A stretch of DNA of 64,000 nt from Streptomyces violaceoruber. GTDB lineage: Bacteria > Actinomycetota > Actinomycetes > Streptomycetales > Streptomycetaceae. The DNA lies in the NCBI GenBank assembly GCA_000720805.1, contig JODI01000037.1, positions 58,132 through 122,131 of the forward strand, written 5' to 3'. The notes beneath the pieces were generated by a model. That model was not told where the DNA came from and searched no databases. It saw nothing but the letters and a program-made list of their open reading frames with translations. Positions 10,105 to 19,707 of this stretch are shown here, piece by piece (the first letter of the stretch is position 1; each line of letters opens with the position of its first letter). Made by a program: the position numbers and the translations under genes.

Positions 10105-10299
10105 TCAGCTGCGCCAGCGTCCGAGCCAGCCGCCGGCCTTCGAGGCCTGTGCCGTCTCCTCCTCCTGGTGCTCCTGCTCCTGGCGCTCGCGTTCGGCTTG
10201 TTCGGCCTGCCGCTCCACTTCGAGAGCCCGGACCTCGCAGTCGTCGCACAGGTGCGGGTGACTGTCCCCGCAGCCCCAGTCGACCGCGATGCTGGCCTT
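10105..10299 (-). pseudogene. 3' fragment of an element-encoded coiled-coil protein
   Basis: Minus-strand translation gives DWGCGDSHPHLCDDCEVRAL followed by a highly charged Glu/Gln/Arg coiled-coil (VERQAEQAERERQEQEHQEE) and the tail GGWLGRWRS before TGA. The CxxC and coiled-coil are typical of small actinobacterial plasmid or integrative-element proteins. No start codon is present in the remaining sequence, so this is a C-terminal remnant. Confidence 0.35.
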
Positions 10300-10695
10300 T
10301 CGAGAGGTGCCAACCGATGGCAGATTTAGCCACAGGTAGCGGCCAGGACTATGGAGAGGGCGTAGAGATGGCTACTCTTGCCGTCGCAATTCAGGTGGTG
10401 TTTGCTGCCCATTCCCCGCCGGTCGATCCGCCCGGCGGCCGGGGGATCAGGCCACCGTCGGTTCGAGGACCTGTGCCTCACTACGGCGATGGGCCGATCG
10501 CGCTCCCTCCTACCTTGTAGTCCGTGAGTCCCGTCCACGTATGCGCGCGATCACCGGACGCGTTCAACTCGGAAAACACCCGGGCCAGTTACTCGAAGGC
10601 CGCGCTCTTCTGCCAGCGGCCCAGGCGCCGCCGACAGCTGCCTGGAGCCGGGCAAACCCGCAGGATGCCCTACAGACCCCAACCGAAGGCTGGAC
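10300..10695. other. non-coding stretch with one copy of a degenerate 85-bp repeat
   Basis: No convincing gene is visible. Bases 10550-10645 resemble sequences near 38.88 kb and 44.19 kb (GTTCAACTCG ... TTCTGCCAGCG ... GGCGCCG ... CTGGAGC). They are probably the decayed end of the same transposase gene. Confidence 0.35.
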
Positions 10696-11085
10696 ATGAC
10701 GAACAAGGATGCGTGGATGTATGAGCCCGCTAGTCACGTCACGCTCCCGCGTCAGGGGGACGGGCGAGCACCCGATGCTGGAGAGTGCGAAGGTTGCTCC
10801 TCGAGACAGGAGAATCCCTGTCTCTGTCAGATGGCCAGAGCCTGGATGAAGTCAGCGGACCGGTCGGACGCCCTGGCTGAGGCCCAGTTCAGCGCCTTGG
10901 AAGCGTTCATGTTGCTGGTGCGGGCTGATGGGCCGAAGGAAATTGTGCAGAAGAGAGTCGAGGGGCTCCGCGATGCTCTTGGAGCAGCGCGTGGACTCGT
11001 TGTTGCGGCAAGCTGTGCGCTGAGCCAAGTGGTGGATCATCAGCGGGCCGTAGCCTCTGTAAACCCCTCGCCGAATCGCGAATGA
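10696..11085 (+). CDS. hypothetical protein
   Basis: This 129-residue protein starts at ATG 10696. It has four cysteines clustered near residues 31-44 (ECEGCSS ... PCLCQM) that could bind metal, then a regular alpha-helical region (SALEAFMLLVRADGPKEIVQ, KRVEGLRDALGAARGLVVAA) typical of small actinobacterial helical proteins. No homologue is recognised. It lies immediately upstream of an insertion sequence and may belong to the accessory element. Codon composition is coding-like. Confidence 0.5.
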   Translation: MTNKDAWMYEPASHVTLPRQGDGRAPDAGECEGCSSRQENPCLCQMARAWMKSADRSDALAEAQFSALEAFMLLVRADGPKEIVQKRVEGLRDALGAARGLVVAASCALSQVVDHQRAVASVNPSPNRE

Positions 11086-11213
11086 GCCGGCTGACTGCTG
11101 GCATTGGCTGGGGTCGTCCTCAGGACCCACACCTGGATTCGAGGGACGGTACAGAGGCGGCTGCAAGGACTCTCATCGCTTGTCGTCGCGAAAAATAGCT
11201 ATTGCCAACATTG

Positions 11214-12095
11214 CACTGAGCTTTTTCAGAGTGGCCACCAATCGGGTGAGGGGCTGAGGGTGTGAAACGGACAGGGCCCCGGTGCTGTTGAGGGAGGTGT
11301 TCGAAGTCTCAACTCGCCAGCACTGGAGCCCTGTTGGTTCCTCATCCTGCCGTACTCGACCTGCCACATGCACTCGTCGAGTGGCTCACGATGCTCATCG
11401 TCACCCGCGAGAGTGACCGCCGCTGCAAGCTCCGCCCGTCCCAGCGCGCGCTGGTCGCTCTGGTCTACCTGCGCAAGCACGAGCCCCTGGCACAGATCGC
11501 CGCGGCCTTCGGGATCTCGGTCGGCACGGCCCACGCCTACACCTCGGCCGTCGTCAGCCTGCTCGCCGAGCGAGCACCGGGCCTGCTGAAGGCCCTGCGC
11601 GAGGCGGACCCGGACTACGTGCTGGTCGACGGAACGCTCTCCGAGTGCGACCGGGTCGGCGACAGTCGTGCCGACTACTCGGCCGAGCACCGCCGGAACG
11701 GAGTGAACTTCCAGCTGGTGAGCGACCAGGACGGACGACTGCTGTGGATCTCCCCGGCTCTGCCCGGACGCACCCACGACCTGACGGCCGCCCGGACCCA
11801 CCGGATCATCCGGATCTGCGAGCGCCAGGGCGTCCCGATCCTGGCCGACTGCGCCTACATCGGGGCTGGCTCATGGGTCACCACCCCACAACGCCGCCCT
11901 CCCGGAGGCGAGCTGACACCGACCCAGCAGACCGTCAACCGAGCGCTGTCGCGGACCAGAGCAGCCGTCGAGCGCGGCCCGGCCCGACTCAAGACCTGGA
12001 AGATCTTCTGCAAGGCACGATGCAGCCCGAATCGAATGACGTCAATCGCCAAGGCCGTCCTCACCCTGGAGCGTCAACGCTGAAAGAGCTCACTG
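11214..12095 (+). mobile_element. complete IS5-superfamily insertion sequence with 16-bp imperfect inverted repeats
   Basis: The left end CACTGAGCTTTTTCAG (11214-11229) matches in inverted orientation GCTGAAAGAGCTCACTG at about 12079-12095, with two mismatches in 16. The ends bracket one transposase gene, giving an element of about 880 bp. No clear target duplication could be read. A fragment of a related transposase lies at 32.6-33.1 kb. Confidence 0.6.
11334..12083 (+). CDS. IS5-family transposase (DDE_Tnp_4 type)
   Basis: The 249-residue transposase has an N-terminal helix-turn-helix ([36 protein letters not shown]) and a DDE nuclease core. The first Asp is in [14 protein letters not shown], the second in [15 protein letters not shown], and the Glu-containing helix includes [14 protein letters not shown]. 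Starts upstream of 11393 are possible because the first 20 residues are weakly conserved. It is flanked by the element's inverted repeats and appears intact, so it could still be active. Confidence 0.75.
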   Translation: MVPHPAVLDLPHALVEWLTMLIVTRESDRRCKLRPSQRALVALVYLRKHEPLAQIAAAFGISVGTAHAYTSAVVSLLAERAPGLLKALREADPDYVLVDGTLSECDRVGDSRADYSAEHRRNGVNFQLVSDQDGRLLWISPALPGRTHDLTAARTHRIIRICERQGVPILADCAYIGAGSWVTTPQRRPPGGELTPTQQTVNRALSRTRAAVERGPARLKTWKIFCKARCSPNRMTSIAKAVLTLERQR

Positions 12096-12332
12096 GCTCC
12101 GCGCGAAACGCGGCGTTGCTTCGTCCCACTCACCGAGGTCCTCGGCGCTGACCGCGCAGGCCGACCGGCTGAGGTCTCGGGCAGCTGCTGCAGAGCTCGC
12201 TATAGGGCGAGAGCCGCCGAGGCCATCCCACCGGTGCGTCCATGGCGTACCGGGGAAAAGCATCGGCGGTGCGGTCAGAGGGGCGTGGGCGCAGCTGAGA
12301 GTGCGTGACAGTCGAGCTCTTCGCCGTCCGGG

Positions 12333-13709
12333 CTACCGGCGCCAAGGCCCCGTTACCGCGAACGTGGTGCCGGGGTTGTAGCAGTTGACGTACATAGTCC
12401 TGCCATCCTGCGAGAAGGTGACCCCGGAGAACTCACCCCATTCCGGCTCCTCGGGGGTCCCGACGTTCTGCCGGTTGCGAGCCATCGCGTATACCTCGCC
12501 CTGCCGGGTCACGCCGAAGACGTGCTGGGCACCGTTTCCGTCCTCGCAGACCATCAGGCCGCCGCTGGGGGCGAGACAGATGTTGTCGGGTGACTCGCCG
12601 GGCAGCTGTACGTCGGTGTCCGGGCCGAAGACGACGACGAGCGTGAGGCGCCTGTGTCCCGGGTCGTACCGCCAGATCTGGCCGAAGTGGTCCGCGGCCG
12701 AGCCCTCGACGCTCTGGGCATACGACGATACGAAGTAAACGCTCTGCCCACCCCAGTAGCAGCCCTCCAGCTTCTGCGCGTGCGTGATGCCCTTCGGGCC
12801 GAAGTCTTGCAGGCGGATCGGCGTCGAGGCAGCAAGTGGATCCGGTACATCAACCCACTCGATGCCGTCGAAGGTTGTGCCCGGCTCCTGAACAGTGGAC
12901 AGGTCCGGTACGCCGGGGACGCGCATCGCCTGCAGTTTCCCGCCGGCGCGCAGCGAACCCGTCCCCCCGAGCGGCCTGTTGGGCAAGAACCGATAGAACA
13001 GGCCGAAAGGCTTGAGGAACGCGTCTTCGGTCTCATAGACGACACCCCGGCCTGGGTCGACAGCAATGGCCTCGTGCTGGAAGCGGCCCATGGCCGTCAG
13101 CGGTACGGCGCCCGTTCGCAGTGGATCGGCCGGATGGACCTCGAAGATGAATCCGTGGTTTTTGGTGTAACCGTTGGTACCCGCCTTGTCCTCGGTCTCC
13201 TCACAGGTCAGCCACGTGCCCCAAGGAGTGCGCCCGCCCGAGCAGTTCACGGCCGTGCCGGCGATCGCCACCCGCTCGGACAGGACCCTGTTCCTCCCGT
13301 CCAGCGTCAGCACCGTGCAGCCGCCCTTGCCCATCGAGTCGTAGGTGAGGCCCCTGACCGTCGGGACACCAAGTACGTCGCTGTCGTGGTTCTCGTGGTT
13401 GCGGACGAGGCGAACCCGGTTGTCTCTGCCACTGAACGCGGCCATGCCGTCGTGGTTGGCGGGTACCAGGCCCTCACCGGAGTGCATAGGGTCCCCCTCG
13501 CGGGACAAGACGCTGTAGCGGAAGCCCTTTGGCAGGTCGAGAAGCCCGTTCGGGTCGGGAACCAACGGGCCATATCCGGTGCGGCCCAGATCCTGCGCGG
13601 AGGCAGTGCCCGCGAAGAGTTCGGAGAGGCTTCCGGAGAAGAGGATGCCCGCTCCCACTGCGCTGGAGCGGGCGAGTATCTGACGTCGTGTTGGTGACGC
13701 GCTTGACAT
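12333..13709 (-). CDS. PhoX/DUF839-type alkaline phosphatase, Tat-exported
   Basis: The 458-residue protein begins at ATG 13709, preceded by AGGAAGG at good spacing. It opens with a twin-arginine signal (SPTRRQILARSSAVGAGILF then SGSLSELFAGTASAQ), so it is probably exported folded. The body matches the DUF839/PhoX beta-propeller phosphatases: GLVPANHDGMAAFSG, RNHENHD, TWLTCEETED, FQHEAIAVDP and SPDNICLAP are characteristic metal-binding and blade motifs. PhoX enzymes use Ca2+ and Fe to hydrolyse phosphate esters under phosphate limitation. It lies between two transposase genes and is transcribed alone. Acidic ligands and length are consistent with a functional enzyme. Confidence 0.8.
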   Translation of the reverse strand: MSSASPTRRQILARSSAVGAGILFSGSLSELFAGTASAQDLGRTGYGPLVPDPNGLLDLPKGFRYSVLSREGDPMHSGEGLVPANHDGMAAFSGRDNRVRLVRNHENHDSDVLGVPTVRGLTYDSMGKGGCTVLTLDGRNRVLSERVAIAGTAVNCSGGRTPWGTWLTCEETEDKAGTNGYTKNHGFIFEVHPADPLRTGAVPLTAMGRFQHEAIAVDPGRGVVYETEDAFLKPFGLFYRFLPNRPLGGTGSLRAGGKLQAMRVPGVPDLSTVQEPGTTFDGIEWVDVPDPLAASTPIRLQDFGPKGITHAQKLEGCYWGGQSVYFVSSYAQSVEGSAADHFGQIWRYDPGHRRLTLVVVFGPDTDVQLPGESPDNICLAPSGGLMVCEDGNGAQHVFGVTRQGEVYAMARNRQNVGTPEEPEWGEFSGVTFSQDGRTMYVNCYNPGTTFAVTGPWRR

Positions 13710-13766
13710 GAGCGACCTTCCTGGTGGCGGACAGGACTGTGACTTCGCTGTGTCTAACCTTCGCTT

Positions 13767-14399
13767 GTGGCCTGGGGGCACCGGGTGTTGCTGGTGGCGA
13801 CGTACTGGTGCACGAACCTGACGTTGCGGCAGGTGGCGCCGTTGTTCGGGGTCTCGAAGTCTGCGGCCGACCGCATCCTCGATCACCTGGCGCCCCTGCT
13901 GGCCATCTCGCCGGCCCGCCGGCCGCGCAAAGACACCGTGTACATCGTGGACGGCACCCTCGTGCCCACCCGTGACCGCAGCGTGGCCGCCTCCAGCAAG
14001 AACCCATCGGTACTCGACGAACTTGCAGGTCGTGATCGCGCCAACAGCCGTCTGGTGGTGGCGATCGGCCTTCCGCTGCCCGGCAGCCGCAACGACTGCC
14101 GGGCCTTCACGGAGTCCGGTGTCGACCGGGCCTGCCGTGGCGCACCGACCATCGCCGACGGCGGCTACCAGGGCACCGGCTTGCTCATCCCGCACCGCAA
14201 ACGACGAGGTCAGACACACCTCAGCCCACACCAGGAAGCGGAGAATGCCGTCCACCGCATGGCGCGAGCCCGGGTGGAACACGCCCTGTCGCGGTTGAAA
14301 AACTGGAAGATCCTGCGGGACTGCCGGCTCAAGGGCGACGGCGTTCACCAGGCCATGCTCGGCATCGCCCGGCTCCACAACCTGGCCCTCACCGGATAA
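13767..14399 (+). pseudogene. IS5-family transposase (DDE_Tnp_4), 5' truncated with paired frameshifts
   Basis: The protein contains NLTLRQVAPLFGVSKSAADR, YIVDGTLVPTRDRS, PTIADGGYQGTGLLIPH and an E-containing helix (ARARVEHALSRLKNW), all typical of DDE_Tnp_4 transposases. The usual N-terminal segment is missing. Between about 14003 and 14045 the in-frame sequence (NPSVLDELAGRDRANSR) is abnormal, whereas a neighbouring frame gives the expected HRYSTNLQVVI. Two compensating indels have scrambled roughly 14 residues. It is probably inactive. Confidence 0.65.
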
Positions 14400-14699
14400 C
14401 TCACGCCTCATACGGGACAACCTCTAGGCAACACGACCGTGGAGTTCTCCGTTGTTTCCATCGCTATCACCATCTGCGGCATGTCGAGCAGGTAGGGGGA
14501 CATCTAATAGGCGGACTCAGCCACTTTCCGGCACCTTGACTGTGGCGGTTTCAGTGTTGGCGTCCAATAATTCAGTCAGCCACCATCGGCCTGGGGAAGA
14601 TCTAGTCTGGCCCTATTGGACGTTGCGGTAGGCGGCGCAGGCCGGAATTCGGGGCTGGGCGCTGTGGAACGGGCATCGAGCTCACTTCGGTACACCGCA
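14400..14699. other. non-coding spacer downstream of carbamoyltransferase
   Basis: About 300 bases separate the transposase stop from the convergent carbamoyltransferase stop. No gene, clear hairpin with a U-tract or repeat was found. The base composition is lower in GC than the flanks and it probably contains the IS boundary. Confidence 0.3.
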
Positions 14700-16907
14700 T
14701 CAGCGGATCCCCTCCAATCCGGTTTCGCGCCAGTCGAGACCACGGGAAAGCACCGTGCCCAACGGCTGGGTGGGATGGTGTACGTACAGCACGTCAAGCG
14801 CGAGTACGACCTGTCCGAGCGGGTCAACCCAAAACAGCTCGTGGGTGCCAGTCTCAATGAGACGCCGGCATGCCTCCGCTTCCTCGGAGTAATACACCGT
14901 CGGATCGAATACGAACCTGTCGGCGCTCCACGGCGTGAGAACGGCTACCTGCGTCCAGTCCGCGGCAATATCGCGGAGGGCATCTAGGCTGTCAAGCGCT
15001 AGTACTTTTCCGGTAGGGCTCGCGACCTGACTTTCCTCACCCACGGAGCACAACGTCATTTCACCCGCGCCCCCTTCCCGAAGAAGAACGTCTATTACGC
15101 GCCGCGTGTGGTTAGCCTCTCGAAGGGCTACAAGGAGGGTCGGCTCATCGCGGAGTATCCGGCAGTTGTCGGTGAAGGGATCGAAGTCCCTCACCAGGGA
15201 GCTCTGCTTGTTCTCAAATACCCAGTCTCCGATTACGAGAGCATCCATGCCTGACGACACAAACAGCCGAAGCGCCTGCTCACAGGTCTGGATAATAGGC
15301 TCCCCTCGATCGTTGAATGAAGTGTTCAGGACCATGCCAATCCCGGTCCTGGACTTGACCTCTTGAATCAGCCGGTAATAGAGGGGATTGAACTCTTCAC
15401 TGACTGAACCGACCCGGGCAGTTCCGTCGACGTGACAGATGGAGCTCAACTTCTCGCGCCACTCCGGGCGGAGCGATGAGACAACGGTCATGAACGGAAG
15501 CGAGTCGGTTGTCTCGAAGAAATCACCCATGTCCTCTTCGAGGACAGAGGGGGCGAACGGCCGCCAGTTTTCCCGGTGTTTCACTTCCGCGTTGATCCGG
15601 GTTTTAATTCCTTGCGTGAGAGGGTTTCCGAGGATGGACCTATTTCCGAGTGCCCGCGGTCCAATCTCGGCTCGTCCCTGGACCCAGCCTACAATTCGGC
15701 CTTCTGCGAGCCTGTCCGCAGCGAACGCGACCGGATCACCGCATTTGACTCCCTCGATACCGAATTTTGCCGCTGCCTCTTGCACACCGGCCAGGTCAAT
15801 TTTCCGTCCGAGGAATGGGTTTTTCATCTCCCAGTGCCTGCGTGAACTTGTCTTGCTGCGAGACTCAACCTGCTCGTGCTGGTGGTAGGCGTAGAGCGCC
15901 GCGCCGAGGGCCGTACCCGCATCGGTCATCTGAGGGTAGACGACGACGCGCTCAAATATTCCGCTGCTGTGGATCGCGCCGTTTGCCACCGAATTCGAAG
16001 CGATACCTCCAGAGATCAGAAGGACGTTCGAACCAGTTTCTTTCTTCAGCGTCCCGGCAAGCCGAACCATTGCCTGCTCGCACAAGTGCTGCGTTGCGGC
16101 AGCCACGTCCTTGTGGCGTTGCTCGATTTCATCACCACGATTGCGAGACGGGCCGAAAAGCTTCTCGAACACATGACTTACAATCTCATGCGTGGCGTAC
16201 GAGAACGCTCCGTCGGTAAGCCGTGCATTGAACTCAAAGAAACCGTCAGCGTCGATTTGGAACATGTCCGACAGCGCTTCCAGGTTCTGGCGAGGATCGC
16301 CATAGCCCGCTAGAGCCATGGTCTTACCCTCTTCTCCAAAACCCCATCCTAGCCACTGCGTCGCAGCTTCGTAGAAACGGCCGAGCGAATGCGGAAGTCC
16401 AACAGTGCGCATGACCTCGATTCCGTCGCGCCTGGTGCCGTGGGCCAACATAGCGGTATCGGCCTCTCCGCTGCCGTCGATACTCAGGAGAGCGGCATCA
16501 TCGAAAGGGCTGGCATAAAATGCAGAAGCGACGTGGCACATGTGATGTCGGACGTTTACTATGCGCTCGTTCGGAAAACCGGCCGCCACCATCAGTTGCC
16601 GGAAAGCCGGATGCCTCCATTGCACGTTCTTGGCAGCTTTCTCCAGTGCTGAGCCGGACAAAAACTCGCGTGTCTGCCGCAACCGCTCAGGTATGAGATC
16701 TGGGTCCCCGCAGCTCGCGATCACATCAATGTCGCCTGGGGCGATGCCGTAGTCCGCTAAGCCTTGGAGGAGGACCGTCAAGTCGCTGGATACGCCGTGC
16801 TTCACGCGATTAAAGCGTTCCACCTCGTAAACGAATAGCGGCTCGCCATCTTTGACAACTGCGAAGCAGGCCTCGTGCTCGCCTGACTTGGTACCGAGCA
16901 CGATCAT
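14700..16907 (-). CDS. O-carbamoyltransferase (NodU/TobZ family) with extra C-terminal region
   Basis: This 735-residue protein transfers a carbamoyl group from carbamoyl phosphate, via carbamoyl adenylate, to a hydroxyl of its substrate. The N-terminal ASKHA-fold half has MIVLGTKSGEHEACFAVVKD, the metal-binding NVRHHMCHVASAFYASPF and the glycine-rich SGGIASNSVANG. The C-terminal YrdC-like half has GRAEIGPRALGNRSIL, DGTARV and LNTSFNDRGEP. After the usual end of the family (about residue 560) there are a further 170 residues (ILRDEPTLLVALREANHTRR, DPTVYYSEEAEACRRLIETG) without a known motif. It is the first of two carbamoyltransferases in the cluster, transcribed alone on the minus strand and divergent from the glycosyltransferase. 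Confidence 0.85.
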   Translation of the reverse strand: MIVLGTKSGEHEACFAVVKDGEPLFVYEVERFNRVKHGVSSDLTVLLQGLADYGIAPGDIDVIASCGDPDLIPERLRQTREFLSGSALEKAAKNVQWRHPAFRQLMVAAGFPNERIVNVRHHMCHVASAFYASPFDDAALLSIDGSGEADTAMLAHGTRRDGIEVMRTVGLPHSLGRFYEAATQWLGWGFGEEGKTMALAGYGDPRQNLEALSDMFQIDADGFFEFNARLTDGAFSYATHEIVSHVFEKLFGPSRNRGDEIEQRHKDVAAATQHLCEQAMVRLAGTLKKETGSNVLLISGGIASNSVANGAIHSSGIFERVVVYPQMTDAGTALGAALYAYHQHEQVESRSKTSSRRHWEMKNPFLGRKIDLAGVQEAAAKFGIEGVKCGDPVAFAADRLAEGRIVGWVQGRAEIGPRALGNRSILGNPLTQGIKTRINAEVKHRENWRPFAPSVLEEDMGDFFETTDSLPFMTVVSSLRPEWREKLSSICHVDGTARVGSVSEEFNPLYYRLIQEVKSRTGIGMVLNTSFNDRGEPIIQTCEQALRLFVSSGMDALVIGDWVFENKQSSLVRDFDPFTDNCRILRDEPTLLVALREANHTRRVIDVLLREGGAGEMTLCSVGEESQVASPTGKVLALDSLDALRDIAADWTQVAVLTPWSADRFVFDPTVYYSEEAEACRRLIETGTHELFWVDPLGQVVLALDVLYVHHPTQPLGTVLSRGLDWRETGLEGIR

Positions 16908-17640
16908 CGTGATGACCTCAATTCAACGAGAAGGGCCGATTGGCGTCGCGTAGAATATTTCGGAGCCAAAGCGTCTCCAGAAGTTTGCCAACTGCTCTCA
17001 TTTTTTTGAGATACTAGGCTGGCTTGGGATCAGTGTCTACTGTCACTCGAAGCATGCAGTGAGCGTCGGACGTCGATAACGCTGCGTGTGGCCGAGTACG
17101 GGCGATCTCAGTACTCCGTGCTTAGCCTGGTTCATGTGGGTCCGAGATACCTAGGTGACTGACGTCAGTCCAAAGTGCGTCGGCCAGGTCCTTGGGGGCC
17201 GACCGGCTGTCGAACCTGACCTCAGGACAGCCAGACGGGAGCCCCTGGGCCGGCGTCCACTTCGGGTCATTGACTGGCCGTCAACCTTCCCCTTCCCACC
17301 ATTGCACCGACCGCGCGGCGGGGGTTGCGTGCTGCAATGGCCAAACCCCTGGCAGTCTGGGCAGGGTCGAAATAGATACGTGAAGACCGGCAGCCATCCG
17401 CAACCGCTATAGGACGGAGTGGCCGGCGGCGCTGGGAGACCCGGGCCAGCCGCAGCCCCATACTGACGGACGGGTCATCGAAGTGGGTCGCGTACCGCAC
17501 CTCAGTTCAACCCAGAGCTCCCTGACCAAGCGAGCGAAAACTAACTAAGGTCTGCGACTGTCGATTGACGCGACGGCCACGCCAATAGCCGCTGCATTCG
17601 ATGGAGATGTCTGACTCTACGGGTGTTAGGAGAACAACAG
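16908..17640. promoter_or_regulatory. 730-bp divergent intergenic region with 14-bp perfect palindrome
   Basis: No convincing gene is present. This region separates the divergent carbamoyltransferase and glycosyltransferase genes and must hold their promoters. A perfect palindrome GACTGACGTCAGTC lies at 17157-17170 and could be an operator. GC content is lower in the 16,920-17,030 part than in the coding regions. No StrR-type operator (GTTCRACTG-N11-CRGTYGAAC) was found here. Confidence 0.4.
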
Positions 17641-18852
17641 GTGGAACCCCACGGAACCGACGAGATCTACTTCGGCCCCCGCCGTCGAGTCCTGTTCCTC
17701 GCAGAGGACATGTTGTGGCCTTCAGTTGGGGGCGGCCGTATTCGATGCATAAAGCTGCTCATGCGGGCGCTCGATTTCGTGCAGGTGGATCTTATCGTCG
17801 TCGCTCCGGAAGCCGATGTCGTTCGGGACACGCCTAAGATTCCCGAACTGCCGGGGCTCACTACTCATGTCTTCATCGATGAAGCAAGGAGTCCACTGGT
17901 TCCCAGGCGTCGTTCGCCTGCAGCGATGGCTCTCGCACGAGAGATGGCGCAGCAGCACCAGGGCTACGACGCGGTCCATCTAGAGGGTCATTTCTTGTGG
18001 CCTATTGTTCCGGACGAGATGAGATCTCGGACGGTCGTCGTAGAACAAAACATAGAGTCGGTCGTTTTGGAACAGCGGCGACTGCTTGGCGAGAAGGTCG
18101 ATTTCGACGAAGTCGAAAAACTTCGCAGTGTGGAGCAAAACGTGTGGCGCCAGGCTGGCGCTATGATCGCCCTAAGCCCGGAGGACACCACCGAAATCGC
18201 TCGCAGAGAACCAAGCATTCTCCCGCATTTGATCCCAATGGGATGGGATCATCTTCCGGAGAAGTCCACACCACGTAACGACGATGATGGCCAAATCGTT
18301 TCACCGCGTCTACTCTTTTATGCCGATTACGATTACATCGCGAATGTCGACAGTCTTCGATGGCTGCTATCAGACGTCTTTCCTAGGATTCGCCACCACA
18401 TTCCGGGCGCGAAACTTCTGGTCGGCGGGGTCAATATGTCGATCGAACACGAACGAATCATCCGCTCGTGCCCCGGAGCGCAGGCCATCGGTTATATGGA
18501 AAACCTGCTTAATGAACTGGACCGTGCCGATATTGTTGTGTGCCCACTCCGTTGGGGCGGCGGCGTGAAGGTAAAGGTAATGGAAGCATTACGCCGAGCG
18601 TGCTTGCTTGTATCGACCGAGACTGGCGGGACAGGTATTCCGGACGACCTGCGGTCAGCAGGATGCTATGCGGATGATGCCGCAGCATTCGCAGGCCATG
18701 TGATTCGTCTGTGCAGCGACCCTGTCGAGCGGCATCAGCGCAGGAGCCAGCTGATAGCCAACCGGCATATGGCGCCGACTTGGGAAGATTCATCCATTCA
18801 AACGATGCGCCTATGGTCGCAGGTTTCCCTTAGCTCAGAAATCACTCAATGA
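17641..18852 (+). CDS. GT4-family glycosyltransferase
   Basis: The 403-residue protein is a GT-B glycosyltransferase. The N-terminal domain begins RRVLFLAEDMLWPSVGGGRI, a classic glycine-rich acceptor loop, and has HLEGHFLWPIVPDE. The C-terminal domain contains LLFYADYDYIANVDSLRWLL, GAKLLVGG, IGYMENLLNELDRADIVVCP and WGGGVKVKVMEALRRACLLV, the nucleotide-sugar-binding EX7E-type region. GTG 17641 was chosen because AGGAG lies eight bases upstream; GTG 17623 is the alternative. Its stop overlaps the ATG of the downstream kinase (ATGA), so the two are translationally coupled. It likely glycosylates the cyclitol or a precursor, possibly with the sugar supplied by the GDP-mannose 4,6-dehydratase; donor and acceptor are inferred. 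Confidence 0.8.
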   Translation: MEPHGTDEIYFGPRRRVLFLAEDMLWPSVGGGRIRCIKLLMRALDFVQVDLIVVAPEADVVRDTPKIPELPGLTTHVFIDEARSPLVPRRRSPAAMALAREMAQQHQGYDAVHLEGHFLWPIVPDEMRSRTVVVEQNIESVVLEQRRLLGEKVDFDEVEKLRSVEQNVWRQAGAMIALSPEDTTEIARREPSILPHLIPMGWDHLPEKSTPRNDDDGQIVSPRLLFYADYDYIANVDSLRWLLSDVFPRIRHHIPGAKLLVGGVNMSIEHERIIRSCPGAQAIGYMENLLNELDRADIVVCPLRWGGGVKVKVMEALRRACLLVSTETGGTGIPDDLRSAGCYADDAAAFAGHVIRLCSDPVERHQRRSQLIANRHMAPTWEDSSIQTMRLWSQVSLSSEITQ

Positions 18853-19610
18853 CTCGTGATATTCAATTCGGATGGAGGCAGCGGATGGAAAGACTCGCTC
18901 GGTTTCGCCAGACGTGGTCGAAGAGACCCAGAGAGTCGAATGGTCCGTCTGAGAGCGCCGGCATCTGGATCATCTGCGGCAATGAGTGCGCCGGCAAGAC
19001 AACGACAGCCCGCCTGCTCGCACAAGAGCTCACGCTCGCCGCACACATCGAGGGCGATGACATGCAGCGACTGATCATCTCTGGTTGCCGGTGGCCGGTG
19101 CCCGGTGACAGCAACCCTGGCCCTGAACATCTGACCGGGGCCGCAGGCATTCAGTATGGGCTGCGTATCCGCAACGCATGCCTCCTGGCTGCCTCTTTCG
19201 CGGATGCCGGAATCACCGCGGTCGTCAGTGACACGATCATCAACGACGGGTTCGAGGCGCTTACCGAAGTCCTGGCGGGCCGGAAGGTGTACTTCGTAGT
19301 GCTTCGCCCACCTGTCACAGTCCTACGGCAACGCGGGATAGACCGACTGCCTGAGGAGTCCGCGTACTTGACGAACTGTTATGGCACCTCGCTCTCAGAT
19401 CACCCTGAGGCAGCCGGGTACGCCGACCGCCTACAAGCCGCAGCCGACGGCCGGCCCGTCAACGCATTTGAGGAGGTCATTGAGCAGGGCCTCGATCGCT
19501 TGCCGAACGTGGGTCTTCGCGTTGATCCCAGTGGTCTTGATCCGCAGAGTGTGGTGGACCTTGTGCTGCAGCGCCGCGCCGAAGCCGTATGGACGACAAG
19601 AGCCAGATGA
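18849..19610 (+). CDS. P-loop kinase (chloramphenicol-phosphotransferase/AAA_33-like)
   Basis: The 253-residue protein has a Walker A motif ICGNECAGKTTTARLLA (around residue 43), followed by a substrate-binding AHIEGDDMQRLI, a Walker B-like GITAVVSDTII and an Arg-containing lid (VLRQRGIDRLPEES). This layout matches small-molecule kinases of the chloramphenicol phosphotransferase and shikimate/gluconate kinase groups. It overlaps the upstream glycosyltransferase by four bases. In this cluster it could phosphorylate a pathway hydroxyl or act as a self-resistance kinase; the sequence does not decide. It converges on the CmcH-like gene across a strong hairpin. Confidence 0.75.
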   Translation: MTRDIQFGWRQRMERLARFRQTWSKRPRESNGPSESAGIWIICGNECAGKTTTARLLAQELTLAAHIEGDDMQRLIISGCRWPVPGDSNPGPEHLTGAAGIQYGLRIRNACLLAASFADAGITAVVSDTIINDGFEALTEVLAGRKVYFVVLRPPVTVLRQRGIDRLPEESAYLTNCYGTSLSDHPEAAGYADRLQAAADGRPVNAFEEVIEQGLDRLPNVGLRVDPSGLDPQSVVDLVLQRRAEAVWTTRAR

Positions 19611-19660
19611 GCACAGCACTGGACCTGCGCTGGTACCCACTGTGGCGGGCCGATCCGGGG

Positions 19661-19688
19661 ACGGCCCCTCCTCGCTGGTAGGGGCCGT
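19661..19688. terminator. bidirectional hairpin terminator between convergent genes
   Basis: ACGGCCCCT (19661-19669) is exactly complementary to AGGGGCCGT (19680-19688), giving a 9-bp GC-rich stem with a 10-base loop. It sits in the 97-bp gap between the kinase stop and the stop of the CmcH-like gene, so it would serve both strands. There is no U-tract, as is common in Streptomyces. Confidence 0.65.
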
Positions 19689-19707
19689 GACTCCTGCTGC
19701 CTCGGCG

